Source: Serinus canaria
Lineage: Eukaryota; Chordata; Aves; Passeriformes; Fringillidae
Reading direction: 5' to 3'
Assembly: GCF_022539315.1 (NCBI RefSeq)
Contig: NC_066313.1
Location: 9,861,764-9,925,763 of the forward strand
Length of the DNA: 64,000 bases
How positions within the stretch are numbered: the stretch's first letter is position 1; each line of letters begins with the position of its first letter. Below the pieces are notes generated by a model that ran no database searches, was not told where the DNA came from, and saw only the letters and a list, made by a program, of their open reading frames with translations. Below, piece by piece: positions 1-11,480 of the stretch. Made by a program: the position numbers and the translations under genes.

Positions 1-1192
1 CCTGTGACTCCCAGTGGGAGACTATTTTCCAGCATCTCATGACTCTGCCACTTAAAAACTTCTTTGTTCTCAACATGCATTTATCTGCCACAATTTTCTA
101 CCTAACAACTTCTCTAGTGATATTTTTCCTGAGCTCTTTTCCCATTTTTTCCCATTTTCTTTTTCCTATTGAGGCAGTTTTAGGGAGCAATTGTAAAGTT
201 TTCTTTTTAATTTTTCACATTTTGTCTAAGACAATATCTTTCATCCTCTCCTCTTTCAGTATTTGTGATCTCTGGTTACCACAGCAGCTTTACTTTGCAT
301 CTCTCCCAGGCTAGGTTTTCTGAACCTGGGTGAAGAGGCTGCACACTGTGTTCCAGTGAGAGCCCACCAGTGCCCTGCAGGATGCCAGGAACTCCTGTCT
401 CTACTGGAAATATGATAAATAGTCACATCCTTGGGTCATATTCTCAGGACTACATCATTTTGATAGTTCAAATGTCATAGTGATGCTCAGAGGAACCAAA
501 AACTTCCCTTCCTCACATACTTCCTTCTTATCACAGATCATGAAGGCTTTTCCATGTAATAACTTTGTCAATAGCAAAACTTGCCAGTAAATTCTTATTT
601 TTAATACTGAAAATATTAAACAATGCTGTTCCTAACTCCTGAAGAATCCTGCTAATGAATGTTTGATTTTTCTAATTTGCCCATTATTGTTTGGCTTTCA
701 TTCCATTTCTAACTGCTTTACAGTCACTCTGCTAAACCCCTGTCTTCTCATGCTTCACTAATTACCTCATATCAATGCTTTAATGAATCCAAATAAAGCA
801 TGTACTAAAACTCTATTTATAAAATCATTTTCTGTAACACATTTACACAACTTTTATAATCTTTTCCCCTTAATGTTTTGTATTTCACATATTTTAATCT
901 CTTTTTGTTCCAGAACCTTAACTACACAGATAAGCAACCAGCAGGTCTGTTTGCTTTCATGTCTCTCCTGTTGAGGCCTTGGTTCTTCATGGTTCATCTG
1001 CTTGCAGAAGTTAATTTCCTCCATTTTTCAAACTTTGTCTCTCTGAAAATATTTATCCTTCCATTTAATTTTGGATGAATGAAATAATGACTGTTTAATT
1101 AGATACCACTGTGGCAACAGTTACAGAAAGTAAAATATTTTTAAAATAAAACCTATAGAACTGATTGATAATTTAAGGGAAGAAGGGCTGCT
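1..1192. other. Unique A+T-rich non-coding DNA
   Basis: No repeat family, RNA gene or convincing exon is visible. The sequence is T-rich at the start and has stop codons in all frames at short intervals. The longest open stretch (91 codons at 39-314) is hydrophobic only because the DNA is pyrimidine-rich, and I do not consider it a gene. Confidence 0.6.
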
Positions 1193-1237
1193 ACTTGCAA
1201 ACTTAACTGTGTTAAGTTTGCCACTTGCAAACTTAAC
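1193..1237. repeat. Direct repeat with an internal palindrome
   Basis: ACTTGCAAACTTAAC occurs at 1193-1207 and again at 1223-1237, a 30-bp period. Between the copies lies GTTAAGTTTGC (1211-1221), the exact reverse complement of 1197-1207. The result is an 11-bp perfect stem with a 3-base loop (TGT), followed by a second copy of one arm. This is read directly from the sequence. It could be a local template-switch product or a remnant of a small palindromic element; no function is implied. Confidence 0.85.
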
Positions 1238-3794
1238 CATTTCTTTTAATAGTAGCAGGATACAGAGTATTTCAGGAAATTCAAGATATTTTACTGATGT
1301 ATTGGAATTAAATGCTTCCCAATATTTATCTGATAATTAATGTTACAGATTATACATATCTATATTCTGAGAAACACCAAAAACTTTCCTGCCATTGTGC
1401 TTCCCCAAAGCAGCCTTGATCTAAAAGTGCTTCTATTTTATTCATCCTGCTATTTTATTCATCCTTTTATTCATTCTTTTGTTCATCCTTCCCATTACTC
1501 CACAGTCAATAATGATGTAGGATTTTTAACTCAAACACATTTCTTCACTTCTGTCTTCCTTAACAGCACATGAAACCTTATTTTCTCTAAAGACAACCTT
1601 ACCATGCAACACGATGGGGCAAATCTGACTGGTTTTGGCTATCAGAGCTGAAATCTCTTTTTGGAACAAACAGAACTCAGCTAAGATCCATTACTTGAGG
1701 ATTTTTCTCTTTTACTTTTCCCCTGTTCCCTTACTGCCTACCATGTGAGAACCAGACACCAACTAAAAAATGCAAAGACAAATGAGAAAGAGAAGCCCCC
1801 AATCTCAGCAGATCCCAGCCACAAGTTCACTCCCAATTCAGACACAGCAGTCCTGCAACACAAAGCTGACCTCACTCTGCTGATCCCACCCGAAATCCTG
1901 CACCCTCGGTTCAAGTTCTGGCCTTTTGTTTTTAGGCTTTGATCAGAACATAATGATAAGTTCTTCTGACTCATTTTTCCAGAGGAAATAGGTAAAGCAC
2001 TACAACTCTCTGTTTTATTTATCCAGCTATTGATCTAGTAAATTTGGTACTTTTTTATCTCTTACACTCATTTTCTCTTGCATCCTAAACTAGATGAAGA
2101 GATGATGCCATCACTGTTAAATTCCTCCTCTCATTCCTTAAATTAAAGATGCTCTTATCAGCATCACAGAATTTGGCAGTAATGCAGTTTTTAGACATCC
2201 ATCAGAAATTATCAGTTTAATCAGAGATTAGGAGAACTATCTTGTAAAAGAATATAGTGCCCCTGGGATTTACCAGTGAGAATTAATTGTATTACAAATT
2301 GTTTCAAATGACATTGGGAGTCCTAAACTTTACATTTCCGTGTTGAAAAAAAACCTAGTTACGCCAAAATATTATGCTCTAAAAAAACTCTCAAGTGAAC
2401 AAGAGGAAACATCAAGCTCAGAAATAAGTTAAAAGAAAATCTTCAGGAGAAAAATTATTAGGAGTGACCGTGTCTGAAAGTTACATTCTAAATGACCTCT
2501 GGAGAATGTGTGCTGCTCAAAATAGAGTTAAGTAGATGTCATCTAGCAAATGGAACCATTACAGAGAGACATTACACACACAGTGACACAGAAACACATT
2601 GGTCGCTAATTCCACACCCCTATTTATAGCTCCAGAGGTGAGATCTCCTGTGCAGAATAAATGTGCCTCATCTTTGCTGAGTGCAGCAAGGACCTCTCAT
2701 TTTCCATATGGGATGTGGGAATGGCTTTCACAAAGACATCCCCATTGCTTGTACCCAGCTTTTCCCTGACCTCCTCAGGGGAGCCTTGAGCAGCACTAAT
2801 GTGGGTGGCAGAAATGCATTCAGCCCAGCATCTTCCAAGGAAGGAAAAGTGAGCTGTTCCAGGACTGTATCATTTAATTTGCCTAGGTTTCCATGCCCCA
2901 GGATTTGTTCCAAGGGTGCCTAGTGACACACTTTGCTGTGCAGTTAATATGACCCTATCTTAATCTGATGTGGAATGGAAATGCACTCCTATTCTTGAAG
3001 TGTCTTGAAAAGCACAAATACAAGTACTAAAACTTCTGTATAATAATTCAAATGTGATGGAAAATAGAAAGAAGGTCTGGATTTTGTTGCTGAAACTGGT
3101 TTGCTTTATATATTCAGAAAATAAACAGTGGCTCCACAGACCACAGTGCTCCCAAAAGGTAAAACCATATTCAAGAATAAATAATTGCATATTTGTGGAG
3201 ATTTACCCTTGGCAGGCATGACTTCACATCTCCTCTGGTCCCTGCAGTGTTTGGGGTTGGTGTGGAGATCATGTAGCTTGTCTGTTTTCACAGGCTTTTT
3301 CTCATCCCAGTTCACCTCCCACATCCTGGTTGTGAACTGGTTCTTGATTTTGACCCTCTAAAGGGAAGCAGAAATGTCACATTATCTGTAAGGATGACTG
3401 AGACATCTGTGGTTCAACCTGCATTCCAGGGGATCCTTGTTAAAAGAGGAAGGCATTTGTTCAGTCCCATTCACTATTCACATATACTGCAAAGTGGCTC
3501 AAGTAATGATGGTATAAATATTATGCTCATTTATTCAGGCCATGTTATATAGGGAAGCCATTTTAAGCCATTGGATGCAAAAAGGAAGAAAAGAAAAAAA
3601 AAGAAAATATTTCAATTGGTGCAAAAATTTAGATGGAATAATTAAAAAGGAATGGCCTAATCATTTTATGAATGGATTTTGTTCTGCTTTCCTGAATGTT
3701 AATTCTAAAATAATATATTTGTTACAGACTATTTGTATTCACATACTTAATTAGAGCACCAATTAAAGTGTGCTGTGGAAAACACTGTGGAAAA
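1238..3794. other. Unique A+T-rich non-coding DNA
   Basis: I see no recognisable repeat, RNA gene or exon here. ORFs on both strands at 1738-1974 and 2681-2923 are short, mutually overlapping and without recognisable domains, so they are left out. Confidence 0.55.
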
Positions 3795-3810
3795 TGCACC
3801 CTCTACTGGC
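3795..3810 (-). promoter_or_regulatory. Candidate CTCF-binding motif
   Basis: On the minus strand this reads GCCAGTAGAGGGTGCA. Compared with the vertebrate CTCF core CCASYAGRKGGCRSY it differs at a single position (T for the C after AGAGGG). CTCF is the zinc-finger architectural protein that anchors chromatin loops and insulators in vertebrates, and motif orientation matters for loop formation. The motif match is seen; occupancy is inference, since motifs of this quality also arise by chance. Confidence 0.4.
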
Positions 3811-4829
3811 TCCTAAATACATGTTCTAGAATTACAGTTTGGAACTTTTCTGAACTATCTTCCCAAAAAATATGCCTGGAAGCAGAAAATTAATGACTTC
3901 ACTGACAAAAATATTGTTTCTTGTAAAAGATCAGCTAAAGATATTTTACATACAAGAATTTATGAAAAGACACAAGGCAGAAGAATGCATTTTAGGAATA
4001 CAAAGTACAGTTTTAATGAAGAATAGCATATTGGTGCAAAATAATACCTTCCACAAATCTTATTGTAAATACAGCATAATGAGAATGTCCATGACAGCTG
4101 ATTGGTGAGAGAAATGCTTCCTGTATCTATGATGGACAACAAAATTGTCTATGATTCAGTAGCCCTGCAGAGAGGAGGACAGGATTATACAGCCAAAAGA
4201 GAAAACTAAGTGTGTTTAGATCAAATCAAACCACTGATTTTGATTCCTAAAATACGGAGGAATGACCTTTCTACACTTTCCTATTTCAGCAGGAAAGCAC
4301 AATTTCTGCAGGTAGTACAGATCTAGTTTTCTCCCCAGCCTATTGTAAATCAGGATAGATCATTCCCTGATGGCATAAATAGGAGAGCCAGGTGTATCCA
4401 TTGCAAGGTGTAACAGATTTTTTCCACAGCAGTAAGCTCATATGTTCACTGCCTGCTTATTTTCTTCCATAGTTCAGGCACCTTTTGAAATCCACAGGCA
4501 ATGTGCAGCCACCTGAGGTATTTCCCTCTCCAGCTGGTCACCTTGGAATGTAGGGACAAGTCTGAACCCTTTGCAACCAAGCAGGAATTCTGCTTAAAGG
4601 AATACTCCAGCTCCAGCGGGAATTTAATTTTTCAGCGAGCCCTGGGGCTTATCCCGAAGCAACTCCTTCTATTTAACAACTTGTGGCTAAGAAAGGATGG
4701 CAGGAGGAATCCCTGAGACAGGAGTAACCCCTGCTGGAGCCCACTGGCAGACTGACTGATGTCACTCTGGAGAGCTGTCACATTAGGAGAGTGCCCTCCT
4801 CAATGGGCTGTGCAGCTGAAGATGCTGTC

Positions 4830-4921
4830 TAATGGTGTGTTACCACCTAATGATAATGGCCTTCATGGAGCTTCTCTTTAATGATGTGTGTTACTTTATA
4901 ATGATAATGGCCTTCTTGGAG
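4830..4921. repeat. Diverged ~50-bp tandem duplication
   Basis: Two adjacent copies start at about 4830 and 4879. Each begins TAATG(G/A)TG and ends with TAATGATAATGGCCTTC, at 4848 and 4899. A small indel and several substitutions separate them, so the spacing changes from 49 to 51 bp along the unit. This is a local tandem duplication old enough to have diverged. Confidence 0.8.
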
Positions 4922-5120
4922 ACAGACTATAACTTTAATCTCACAACCCCACTGAGGAGGTTACACTCAAAGCACTACAACTCTTGTCCATGACCTCTGT
5001 GAGCAGCCTGCTCATCTGTGGGTACTCATCAGAAAGAGCCTTCCAACAGAAAAGATAAAATTCAAGTGAGAGGGCACCAGCCTTCCTCAAATATGGGGAA
5101 AATATTCCACAAAACAGATA

Positions 5121-5198
5121 TTAATATTTATATACTTATATAATACTTATATAATATTTATATATTATCTTTATATATGAATATATAGTCATATATAT
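5121..5198. repeat. TA-rich low-complexity flank of microsatellite
   Basis: An irregular mixture of TATA, TTATATAA and TATATATG leads into the regular hexanucleotide array immediately to the right. It is probably the degenerate edge of the same array. Confidence 0.8.
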
Positions 5199-5226
5199 TG
5201 TATATGTATATGTATATATGTATATG

Positions 5227-5314
<88 letters not shown>

Positions 5315-5328
5315 CTGTATATGTATAC

Positions 5329-5380
<52 letters not shown>
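5199..5380. repeat. Hexanucleotide microsatellite, TATATG-type
   Basis: About 180 bp of nearly uninterrupted TATATG units (also readable as ATGTAT), broken by a few TGTATG/TATACTG variants around 5281-5334. The unit is strictly alternating purine-pyrimidine. Because the unit is six bases long and lacks stop codons in several frames, it creates spurious ORFs on both strands (Tyr-Val and Ile-Tyr dipeptide repeats) that are not genes. Its length suggests a polymorphic locus. Confidence 0.97.
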
Positions 5381-7796
5381 CAGAATAAGGTAGTTTTCCT
5401 CCACTAGGCTTGCTTCTTCTACCTCAAAAAGTACTCAAGGAATCTTAAATTTCTTTTTCAAGCACCAACATGTTATGGTTTTCAGCTGGGAGATGAGAGC
5501 AAATTGATGTGAGCATCACTGGAAACCTGATATTTTGTTTGTTGGAAAATCATGGAGTGACACAAGAAATCTTTTGTGCTGATTTCTCTTCTCCATTGCT
5601 CAGTGAACATTTTGGCCAGACATGCAGGGAGTCTGAATAGTTCCCAGTACTTTACGTTGTAGGTTCCTAGTCTTAGAGAGAACAAAATAATTGTAATTAA
5701 CATAACTTTTGGGCAGTATGACAATAAGAGAGATTGCATAGTCCAACGAGTTTCAAGTGTGTTTAATTTGACATGATGCATGCCCTATCATTATATTTTA
5801 AATTAAAAAAAAAGAAAAAAATAAATCCAGCTCAAACCCCCACCCCACCACCCCCCACCAAGCCTATAAACAAAAAACCCCAACATTCAAGTCACAACAA
5901 TTAATTATATGGAATAAAAATTGCAATTAAGTGTAATTGAGCTTTTTCTAAAATCCAGCATTAAGACTGAGTCTAAAATCTACCTATTTTCCCTACATTC
6001 AAATTTGTATCTTCTAGTGTTTGCAGGTGTCTTCCCTCCAACATGAAACTGAAAAATTATGATGGTATCTGAAAGATTGTTTCAAAGCATTTCTGTACCA
6101 ACCACATACAGAAGAAACCTCCCTGGACAAAGTACTTAAAATAAATGACCTGAAGTAAATAAGAAGTGACCTTAATTCCTGTGCCTGACACATTGCTGAA
6201 ATAGTGTGGTCATCTAATCATGCATTATTTCAGTTGCATGATAATATTTCTCTACCAAGAATATTCTGATTACTCCTTCAATATGCATAAGTGTCAATGG
6301 AAATTATACAGGTAATCTAATAGATCCCACAGTTCAACCAAGACAGTATTGCAATGTGAACATGCTTCTCATATTTTAAATAGCTTATCTGCTTATTCAA
6401 ATTAAACAGCATATCTAATTACTAAAAAACATGTAGTTTTCCCTTTTGCTCTATAGGAAATATACTACAATATATTTTCATATGAGGAAAGAAAATATGT
6501 GTCTCCCTTGAAAATAGATACTGTAGTATGTTTTCATAAGGAATTAAAATGCAGACACTGGAAACCAAAGAAATGGGCAAAGATTCAATCACTAGCCTAG
6601 GTACTGTAAGAATTTTTCAAGCTAAACCAAAATAAATTGGGCATTGGGGAACATCTGTTCCATAGTCAGTGTAAGTCCTTCTCTTAGTTTACTTAATAAG
6701 ATTAATTTCACTCCTGTAGACTCCTGTACCAAAGATGACTACACCTGAGTTAGTCATGAATGTCAACTCCATCCTTACTTTTATTTATCTTTCTTTCTTT
6801 CTTTTTTGTCTGTTTAAACTTTCTACATCTAAAAGAGTCTTTAGCATACACTAACAACTTTAGTGTAGCAACTGTGTCAGAAGGAAAAAAGAAGACCACA
6901 ACTAGCTCCATCCATGGAAAAAGCCAGAATTTCTTACTGTTTTTAAAATTAATCTGTTCCACTCATGAGAAATTCACTTGAAATTTCAATTTCTTTCCTG
7001 TTGATACCTCAGGTCAAGTGAGAGGTTAAAATGTTCTGTGTACAGGATAGTTATAACTAGAAGAGCCTTAAGACTTCCTCAGGACTGTAGATCTGACTGT
7101 CACAAAAGCAAGAGTAATACCTGTAAACTGATCCAATTAAATCAAGGACTACTGATAAATAATTGCATATCATTTAATTCTGCTTATTCACTCTTTAGGA
7201 TTTAATGACAGGATTTCATTGATGATGCCAAGAAGGAAACTTGATCATTTTGCATAGCTGGTACCAATGAAATAGCAGATTTTAACAAACCCAGCCTTAC
7301 CCATTCCAAAACTTCAGCATTTCTACAACATAGAAACTTTAACTTAGACACCCACTGCAAATAAAATCTGTCTTAATTATATTTTTCTCCTGCTTTTGGT
7401 TTATCTTTTGTATAACCACATCCCTCTCTCAGAGGTATTCTCCAATAGTCACTGAAAACTATTCAGGAAATCCTCTAATAAGGATTTTATTATCTAGATA
7501 GCTTATTTTCTAAAATTTTTAAAAGATGCAATAATAAGTAGATAAGACATCAGGTTTCTTAACTGCATCCTAATTTTGAAGACCTAACTCTGTTGTGATC
7601 AAATGCCAACTAATTTTGACAGATTTTGGAGATTTTAAGAGACACTATAAGTAATTCTGCATAAAATATGCCAAACTTCTTACACATCACAACGAGCCTT
7701 TGCTGCTGCAAGCAAATAGCTTCTAAAATTGGAATTGGCAGAGCCAGAATTTTATGTCTTCTGCTGTTGCCTCCTAGTACCTATTTTATTGCACAT
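5381..7796. other. Unique A+T-rich non-coding DNA with A-rich and C-rich tracts
   Basis: Contains an A-rich run followed directly by a C/A-rich tract (about 5805-5885, including CCCCCACCCCACCACC). An imperfect local repeat sits at about 6460-6490 and 6520-6550 (TACTACAATATATTTTCATA against ACTGTAGTATGTTTTCATA). I see no exon, RNA gene or known transposon. Confidence 0.55.
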
Positions 7797-7811
7797 CACC
7801 AGAGGGAGCTA
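7797..7811 (+). promoter_or_regulatory. Candidate CTCF-binding motif
   Basis: CACCAGAGGGAGCTA, with the preceding T, matches the CTCF core CCASYAGRKGGCRSY at 13 of 15 positions. It faces right, away from the left-facing candidate at 3795-3810, so the two would form a divergent pair if both were bound. Only the motif is visible; binding is inference. Confidence 0.35.
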
Positions 7812-9566
7812 CATTTTGCAAAATTTTAGTGCTGCTTTGATGCTCTGAAACATAATTGGTGTTCCAAAATATTTCCAGTGTTTCTGGAGCAGAACACAGG
7901 TTCAGTCTCATTCCCTATTGGGTCAGAGTCAAGATGTGCTTTAGGATACAAATGGTGCAATGGTTTCTCCCAGTTTCTAGCAGATGCATCAGTGCTGATA
8001 GTTATTAAAATGAGTGAAAAAGGTACTGCTTTAAGGATGCCTTTTTCCAGGGAGGTGGGAATCAGCTTTCCCAAGGAGCAAGGTGAGTCAGAGCCTGCTT
8101 TTGATGCCCCTGGGAGGTGGAGGGGAGCATGTGGCCACTTGCTCTCATTGCTTGCCCACTCCTAGAGAAAGAGCTGCTGGCCAGGGCTGCTACAGGGAGG
8201 CCAAAAAGCTTTATCTCCTTCTGCTTCCACAGGCCTGCTTCTCACATGAAGGTCAGCAGCTGATGCTCCCCATCCCTGGAGAAGGACTGTGAACGAGGTG
8301 AGGTGGCAGACAGCATTTCCATCAACTCTTTGGAGACAACATAGCCACAGCAAGGGGGTGGTAGGGAGAAAAATCCTCTTCAGGATTGATCTGCTTCCTC
8401 TTCCTAGTCTGTGAATAACTCAGCTCTCACATTTCATAGAGCTAGTCCTAAGTCCAAGAGGATTTTCCAGTAAATCACTGCTTTGCCCTCCTCGTGCTTT
8501 GGGACAAACAGCCTTCTGCTGCAGGTGAGGCAGAGGAAAAGCACTGAGCTGGGAAAGCTGAGGCACATTAGACACAGTGGACTGGAAAGGGAGGATAAAA
8601 TTGGTTGCTTGCCAGCACATAAGTTTAGATGATATCTGTGATAAACTTTTATTTTTACAGGCCACCAGGGCTGATGGAAATACATGTCTAATTGAGTGAG
8701 CATACATACACCGCTTACATAAAAGCTATTTATGTTAAAACTAAGCTAAATTTTTATTAAAGTTCTGCAATGTATATTAATTTCTATACATCCAATCAAG
8801 TATAATGCTTTATCTTTTTTTTTTTTTTAGTAAGGAATGTCATATCTCATTTCTCCTCCTTGTTTTGATATATATAATTAGATTTTGGTGTAATAAATAC
8901 AACTCATGCCAAAATATCTCCACACAGTGAAGTCTTTCAAATATCACTGTCCAGATTCTGAGGTCAATAAGCATCTATACAATACTTTTCAAGGATTTGG
9001 TCTATGAATGTTCCCAAATTAAATAATTTTTTCTCAGATGTCAGACAGCACCCCCCTCCCTTCTTTTTTTACATTTACATATCCCCTCCTGGGTTGGTGC
9101 AAACCCACTTACACTATTAGCCCCTACCTCAGAGTGACTAAGAATTATTTATTTCTACATAAGCTTGTGATTTGTTTGTTTATCTTCAAATTTGATTAGA
9201 TGCCATCAAAAGTTAAGAGGAAACAATAAATTCTTTCACATGACTCTCCACTGGATTAAGTGTCCCTATGCAAACATGGAGAGAGAAGTTACTCCCAAAT
9301 ACAAGCACTGGCCCTTGCCTCACAGTGACTAAACACTGCTTTTCCCCTTTTTTTCTTCTATATGTGCTATGAAGTTATTCTTGATATTTGCATTTCACAT
9401 CATATGACTGGGAGGAATAAAACATATGCAACTTGCCAGAAATCAGCACAAATACACTAACATAAAATTGGCACAGACCACTGGAAAATCAAATCCATGA
9501 ACAGGCATGACTTGTCATATGAATAGACTGGAAACAGGTTCCAAACTATATCAACAGTTTCAATTA
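7812..9566. other. Unique non-coding DNA, slightly G+C-richer at 8040-8560
   Basis: The middle part (about 8040-8560) is richer in G+C than its surroundings. It contains a good splice-donor-like AAGGTGAGT near 8080 and an acceptor-like CTTTTTCCAG ending at 8050, but the 32-bp segment between them gives no recognisable protein. A 14-T run lies at 8815-8828. No known repeat was recognised. Confidence 0.5.
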
Positions 9567-9692
9567 CAGAACCACAGATTCATGTAGGTTTGGAGAGACC
9601 TCTAGGATCATCAAGTCTTATTGTTAACCCAGCACTACCAAATCCACCACTAAACCATGCTCATCATTTCCACATCTACATGTCCAAATATT
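9567..9692 (-). mobile_element. CR1 LINE fragment, diverged, minus strand
   Basis: The plus strand starts CAGAACCACAGATTCATG and continues through GGAGAGACCTCTAGGATCATCAAGT to CCACCACTAAACCATG. This matches the reverse complement of a CR1 subfamily 3' end, which on this strand typically begins with a 'CAGAATCACAGA' tail and passes through 'ACCTC..AGATCATC.AGT' and 'CCACCACTAAACCATG'. CR1 is a non-LTR retrotransposon that leaves mostly 5'-truncated copies. Similarity fades after about 9690, so the left edge is the element's 3' end and the right edge is truncated or too diverged to follow. Confidence 0.75.
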
Positions 9693-9958
9693 GCAGCCTT
9701 TCGGGGTTAAGGAAAAGCAAAGTTGTTGCAGCCCCTTTGCAGTACATGGATAAAAACTGGTTAGATCCTCACCAAAGAGTCACACACATCTTAAAACTCT
9801 GGCTACCAGAACAATTCTGAAGGGTCATCAAAATTTACTTTTTCTCTTCCAGTCTCCTCTCAATAAAGACCATGGAAGACAGGACTACAAAGAAGAGATT
9901 GCATTTGCAGATGTTCCCAATTATTAAAAAATAATAATAATAAAATCTACTGAAGGAA
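9693..9958. other. Non-coding DNA beside CR1 relic
   Basis: This may include further, unrecognisably diverged CR1 sequence. It ends in an AATAATAATAATAA tract near 9930-9945. I see no gene. Confidence 0.4.
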
Positions 9959-10013
9959 ATGTAAGTTATGGCAAATATAATACAAAATGTAAGTTATGGC
10001 AAATACAATACAA
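9959..10013. repeat. 28-bp tandem duplication
   Basis: ATGTAAGTTATGGCAAATA begins at 9959 and again at 9987, giving a period of 28 bp. Over the two units only a couple of bases differ (for example TATAATACAAA against TACAATACAAT). The near identity indicates a comparatively recent local duplication. Confidence 0.9.
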
Positions 10014-11370
10014 TCTCCACAAACCTTTACCTTTTCAAAAAGATGAACTCTACAACAGGTTATACTTAGGCATCATATTCAGTATCTTCAAGTCAGATTT
10101 GTCCATGGAGTAGGAGTAATGTTTGAAATTCTATATTCATGGTTACATTATGTAACATTTCTGCCCTATCCTAAGGTCTTCCATGAGCCAGGAGCTATTC
10201 TGGACTGACAAACACATGCTAAAATAGAGCAGGACAGAAACTCTTAACTAAGAAAATTAGCAATAATTTTCCTAAAAGCCCCCTTAGAAAACTTATAATT
10301 TTAATCTAAAATTTCCAGTTCCACAAGGACATTTTTCCTCACAGATGGAAAGAATTAAACCAAGGAAATCAAACTAAGTCAATAATTAAAGCAGCATTAG
10401 CAGTAAATTGACAGTTTGTTCAGTAATGAAAACCATCAATTGCCAACTGTAATGAAATGCATTATTAAAATCATAATGAGGGTGTAAATACATAATGCTG
10501 CATAAAGATACAATCTGAAGGATTTACCCAGTATAGGAAATAATTAACCTAGAATAACTGCAGCAATACAAAACAACTGGGGCCTACCATGGGCTGGGGA
10601 ACAGAGGAAAAGGGAAAACCTGTTGAAATTCTCTCTGCATACTGTTCCTGTGAATGCAGGAAGATGTTCCATTTTGGAATGGCTTGCAGGGAAGCAGGCA
10701 ATCCAGCCACTGCAGGCACAGAGTAGACTAAACTTTTCCACTCATAGCTCAAATTGTGCAGCCAAGGCCAAGAAGCAAACTTTTTTTCCCCCAGCTGTCC
10801 TCTGTGCTGTAAACCATGATGCTTTCCACATTATCAGGGTCCCCAGATTTAGGAATTCCTTTTGCTTCAAGGAACTAACACTTTCCCTACTGAGAAGGTA
10901 TCAGGCAGAGGATAGATGTGCTCTTCTTCTATTAATCAGAGCTCTGTAAAATACACATTCCCCTTCCTTTCCCATCCTCCCCCACCCCCCAGATTCCAAC
11001 TAATTTATTGCAACAAAAAGCTATCAAATTTAAGTGGATCATGGAATCATGGAGCAGAGCTGCAGAAAATGCCATAACCATAATTATGCTAAAGGTCTGT
11101 GTCCTTTGCAGTTCTCTGCACAGGAGTGGTTGTGGAAAGCAGATGCTGGGAAAGAAGTGCTGTAGGAGGCAGCATGACAGTCTCATTTGGATGGACCAAC
11201 TCAATCAGGTAGCAGAGTTCATCAGCTAACATAAAGACTCAGCTTGAAATAAAAATGAGATGAGAAAAAAAGAAAGACAGAATCTGAGATGAACCTCTGA
11301 AGCAGAGGATATGGTATGTAGAGGAATGAAAGAACAAGAGAGCAAAAGTGAGAATCTAAAAGAGGAAATA
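10014..11370. other. Unique non-coding DNA
   Basis: I recognise no repeat or gene. Overlapping ORFs on both strands at about 10540-11230 have no domain that I can name and shadow each other. A C-rich tract (CCTCCCCCACCCCCC) lies at about 10976-10990. Confidence 0.5.
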
Positions 11371-11480
11371 ATGGAATCACAGAATGGCCTGGGTTGGAAA
11401 GGACCTTAAAAATCATCTACTTCTAACACCTCTGCCCTGGGCACGGACATCTTCCACTAGACCAGGCTGCTCAGATGCTG
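11371..11480 (-). mobile_element. CR1 LINE 3' end, minus strand
   Basis: The plus strand begins ATGGAATCACAGAATGG and runs through GGGTTGGAAAGGACCTTAAA, AATCATCTA, and CACTAGACCAGGCTGCTCA. This is the reverse complement of the terminal ~110 bp of a CR1 element. The lower coordinate carries the terminal octamer-type tail and the copy is truncated after about 11480, as is usual for CR1. Confidence 0.92.

Noticed and set aside
5189..5407. Overlapping ORFs of about 70 codons on both strands, rich in Tyr/Val and Ile/Tyr
   Set aside because: They are translations of the TATATG microsatellite; a stop-free six-base unit opens frames on both strands without coding anything.
8050..8082. 32-bp segment between an acceptor-like CTTTTTCCAG and a donor-like AAGGTGAGT
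   Set aside because: Too short, not frame-preserving, and without any neighbouring exon; splice-like words are common by chance.
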